Shown here in pieces: positions 61,480 through 64,000 of a DNA stretch of 64,000 nucleotides (the first letter of the stretch is position 1; every line of letters starts with the position of its first letter). The position numbers were made by a program, and so were the translations under genes. The stretch is taken from assembly GCA_029717555.1 (NCBI GenBank), contig JAMDHS010000026.1, positions 62,001 through 126,000 on the forward strand, read 5' to 3'. The notes under the pieces are model-generated. The model made no database searches and was not told the DNA's origin. It worked only from the letters and a program-made list of their open reading frames with translations. This stretch comes from Peribolospora baueri. Lineage: Eukaryota > Basidiomycota > Peribolosporomycetes > Peribolosporales > Peribolosporaceae.

Positions 61480-62789
61480 ATGTCCGCCATCCAGAAATTC
61501 CTCGCCGCCACCTCGGCAACGTTGCCCCGACAGTGCGCCACGGCAGCCGTACTCTTCGCCTCCGGGGACATCATCGCTCAGCAGGTGATCGAGAAGAGGG
61601 GCCTCGCCGGACATGACGTGCTCAGGACGGGCAGGATCGTCGCTTATGGAGGTGGCATCTTTGCCCCTCTCATGAGCCAGTGGTTCAAGGTGCGTCCTGT
61701 GCTCTGCTCTGCGTTGTGTGGCCACGTCGCGCCGTGCGCTGCCGTTCTTCCGTCGACTCATCCCCACCCTCCCAACCACCTGGCTCTCTCTCCTTCCCCA
61801 ATCCAGGTGCTCAACAAGATTGAATACAAATCCAAGATCACCACCGTGGCCGCTCGAGTGAGCCCCTCCCGCCTCGGTTCGATGTGTGTTCTTCACGCTT
61901 GGCTGACCGCTCGTCTTCTCTCCTGTTGCAGGTCGGCATCGACCAGACGATCGCCGCGCCCAACCTCACGGCGCTATTTTTCTCTGTCATGACCTTGCTC
62001 GAGGGCAAGTCCTTCTCAGACATTAACGAAAAGCTCCAGACGGTGAGTTCCTTCGCTCGTCGCTCGTCGCGCCTCCCTGGCTCCCGCGGAAAAGGTGTTT
62101 CGAAAAGAGGCTGACAGACTGACCTGTCTCCATCTCGCTCCTTCCCGTCCTCTCGCCCACCCTCGTAGTCTTGGTGGCCGACTTTGACGACCGGATGGAC
62201 CGTTTTCATTCCCGTCCAAGCCGTCAACATGGCCGTGAGAACCGTCTCCATCTAGCTGCAGCTCTTCCGTCCTCTTTCTCGTTCCCCTTTTCATTCTTTT
62301 CTTCTCCGTTCCCCCTCCCTGCTCTAGTTCGTCCCTCCCCAAAACCGCTTGCTATTCATCAACGCGGTGAGTCCTCGTCCCCTGCAACCCGCTCCCGTTG
62401 GAAAGGATCGCTCACTCCTTCGTTTCGTTATCGCCCACTCCCTCGTTTCGTTATCGCCTTTGCGCGCCGCCCAGGTGAACTTGTGCTGGAACACTTAGTG
62501 AGTATTTGCCCATGGCGCCCATAGGGGGAGTCCGGGATCGCAGGAAGCCGTCGAGCTCACTTTCGTCCCACCCTTCGCGCCGCGCCGGACAGCCTCTCGT
62601 ACGTGGCCAACGCGGGCATGGACAAGGAGGTGTACGCAGAGACGAGGATGACGGACGCCCATGCTACTCCCGAAGTGAGTTATCCGCCCGTGCCCCGGCC
62701 GGCCGTGGCTGTCCGCCGTTCCTCCCTTCTCTGGCCACTAACCACCGCTTCCCGATCCCATCTTCCTACCGTGCCGCACGCAGGCTTGA
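61480..62789 (+). CDS. SYM1: Mpv17/PMP22 family membrane protein, SYM1-like
   Basis: Sym1/Mpv17 proteins are small four-helix proteins of the inner mitochondrial or peroxisomal membrane, linked to mtDNA maintenance and stress. Eight exons: 61480-61689, 61807-61857, 61932-62042, 62169-62234, 62328-62366, 62475-62497, 62593-62674 and 62784-62789, total 588 bases, 195 residues. Recognisable blocks are [92 protein letters not shown] and NTYLSYVAN. The family's usual WKVWP-N-FVP core appears here as [16 protein letters not shown]. The last exon codes only Ala and the stop. Which organelle it sits in cannot be told. Confidence 0.92.
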
Positions 62790-63741
62790 TTTCCCACGTC
62801 CCATCTCCATCCTCGCACCTTTGCGATTCACCGCTCGAGCCATCCATGACGAACCCCTTACACCCGATATACCTTTACTTTACCCCGCATAGACGCATGG
62901 ACGCGTGCGCACGCATTGACGCGGATGGAGTTGAGGACAGGACAGCGTCGCACGGCTGCGCCATGTTGGAGAGGCAATAGAACAGCGGGTTTGGAGTGCG
63001 ACGGAGATGATTCGCGTGCCAGAAGAAAAAAAAAAAAAGAAGACAGGGACAAGACTGACTGACTGACTGACTGACTGACAATCGTCTCCGCCGACGACGT
63101 TTGCCGCGTTAACCGCCATCCGTTCGTCGCTTTCTAATGCTGTCTGTCCAGCGGATAGATAGCGCCGTCGCGGCGGATCGCTGGCTCGCGTTCTGCCTTC
63201 GTTCGCTTTTGGTCATCATTGGCCGGGGACGTGGACATGCTGCTTGCTCTACTGTAGAGATGATAGGGTTCCCCAGTGTGCCCGCTCGGCCGTGTTCCGC
63301 TTCCGCTCCCTTTTCCCTTCTGTCCCGCGGCTCCCTCCCGTTGCTCTCGTCGTCATCGCGCCGCTTTCACCATCGGCAAGAAGACGAAAGCATTCGGTTC
63401 ATTCGTCTACATTCTCATCGTATCGTCCCGGGACGCTCTTTCGCTCGCTCGCGCGCTCGTCGTCGCGCGCTGACCTAGCCGCCCCCGGGGAGGAAGGGGA
63501 AGAGGGGCTCCTCACTCGGTGTCGCCTGACTGACTGAACGCAGAGACGACGGGAGCGTCGCACGACTACCCGGAAGAAGCGCGGTGCTGTGGGGTAAGCG
63601 CAAGCTAGGTGTGTGTGAGCTCCTCGCCCTTCCCATTGACGTTGGGCGGCTGCGCAAGGCTCTCGACACTCATCGTCGACGGCCGCCGCCATCTCGACGA
63701 GTGGAAGAGGTGGACCCCGTCGAGCTCCATCGACTCCTCCG

Positions 63742-63772
<31 letters not shown>

Positions 63773-64000
63773 GCTTCCTTCTTTCCACCTCGTAAGTACG
63801 CCTCTCGCTTCGAGCCGGACGTCGACGTCGACGTCGTTCTGTCAGCGTTGGACCGAGTGAGTCGGACTGGTCTGTCAGACAGGGCTACTCTCGGTCCATC
63901 CACCCATCCATCCATCCATCCGTCCGTCCATCTATCTATCGCCTTCGTTCTCCGTGTAAGACGACTGAGTGGGCGGTCGGTCGGGAGGAAACAAACAAGG
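62790..64000. other. Right-end region without a supportable gene
   Basis: 1.2 kb to the right edge. A GACT repeat (63053-63079), a GTCGAC repeat (about 63822-63838), a CTCT tract (about 63741-63776) and CCATC/CCGTC repeats (about 63895-63940) are visible. A CT-rich, repeat-rich pattern like the other promoters here suggests a gene may begin beyond the edge. The short frames have no family features. Confidence 0.5.
63053..63079. repeat. GACT microsatellite
   Basis: About six and a half tandem GACT units in the gene-free right end. A shorter copy of the same unit occurs at 7455-7468. Confidence 0.85.

Noticed and set aside
62790-64000. Short frames on both strands at the right end
   Set aside because: Composition follows the simple repeats (Ser/Arg/Leu runs) and no motif is present.

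Overview
This window looks like a piece of nuclear chromosome from a GC-rich, intron-dense fungus. Nearly every gene is broken by short introns of about 50 to 150 bases with GTGAGT-like donors and CAG/TAG acceptors. Exons can be tiny, and the gene set (SGF29, RRP12, GFA1, HET-C, CHL1, DHH1, a TEY-type MAP kinase) is fungal. Intron density, base composition and codon usage suggest a basidiomycete, perhaps a Pucciniomycotina red yeast. That placement is inference. I see no CRISPR array, insertion sequence, LTR element or plasmid feature.

Layout, left to right: a coiled-coil protein cut by the left edge (+); SGF29, the SAGA reader (-); a UBA/UBX protein (+); GFA1, the first enzyme of chitin precursor synthesis (+); RRP12, ribosome export and processing (+); a hexose-type MFS transporter (-); ribosomal protein L12/uL11 (-); RAD52 (-); a HET-C domain protein (-); a formaldehyde-dehydrogenase-like zinc dehydrogenase (+); an NPF-motif-rich protein (+); an intronless, tryptophan-heptad protein of unknown function (+); the CHL1/DDX11 iron-sulfur helicase (-); an ELO fatty acid elongase (-); RLI1/ABCE1 (+); the DEAD-box helicase DHH1 (-); a C-terminal relic of a DNMT2-type tRNA methyltransferase (+); dynactin p27/DCTN6 (-); a TEY MAP kinase (+); and a SYM1/MPV17 membrane protein (+). 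The last 1.2 kb holds no gene I can support.

The genes do not form a pathway cluster. They are mostly housekeeping functions: translation and ribosome biogenesis (RPL12, RRP12, RLI1), mRNA decay (DHH1), genome stability (RAD52, CHL1), chromatin (SGF29), cell wall and lipid synthesis (GFA1, ELO), signalling (MAPK) and transport. Several divergent pairs share short promoters (SGF29/UBX, ELO/RLI1, HET-C/dehydrogenase). CACGTG boxes lie in two of these and in the RPL12 promoter.

The items most worth a second look are the tryptophan-heptad protein (40252-41160), the DNMT2 relic (54833-55141), and a set of extreme micro-exons. In GFA1 the start codon and the stop codon each sit alone on their own exon. 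The MAP kinase glycine-rich loop crosses a 13-base exon, RAD52 has a 24-base exon, and SYM1 ends on a 6-base exon. Exon edges were read by eye. For GFA1, UBX, RRP12, SGF29, RPL12, RLI1, DHH1, MAPK and SYM1 the exon lengths sum to an open frame.
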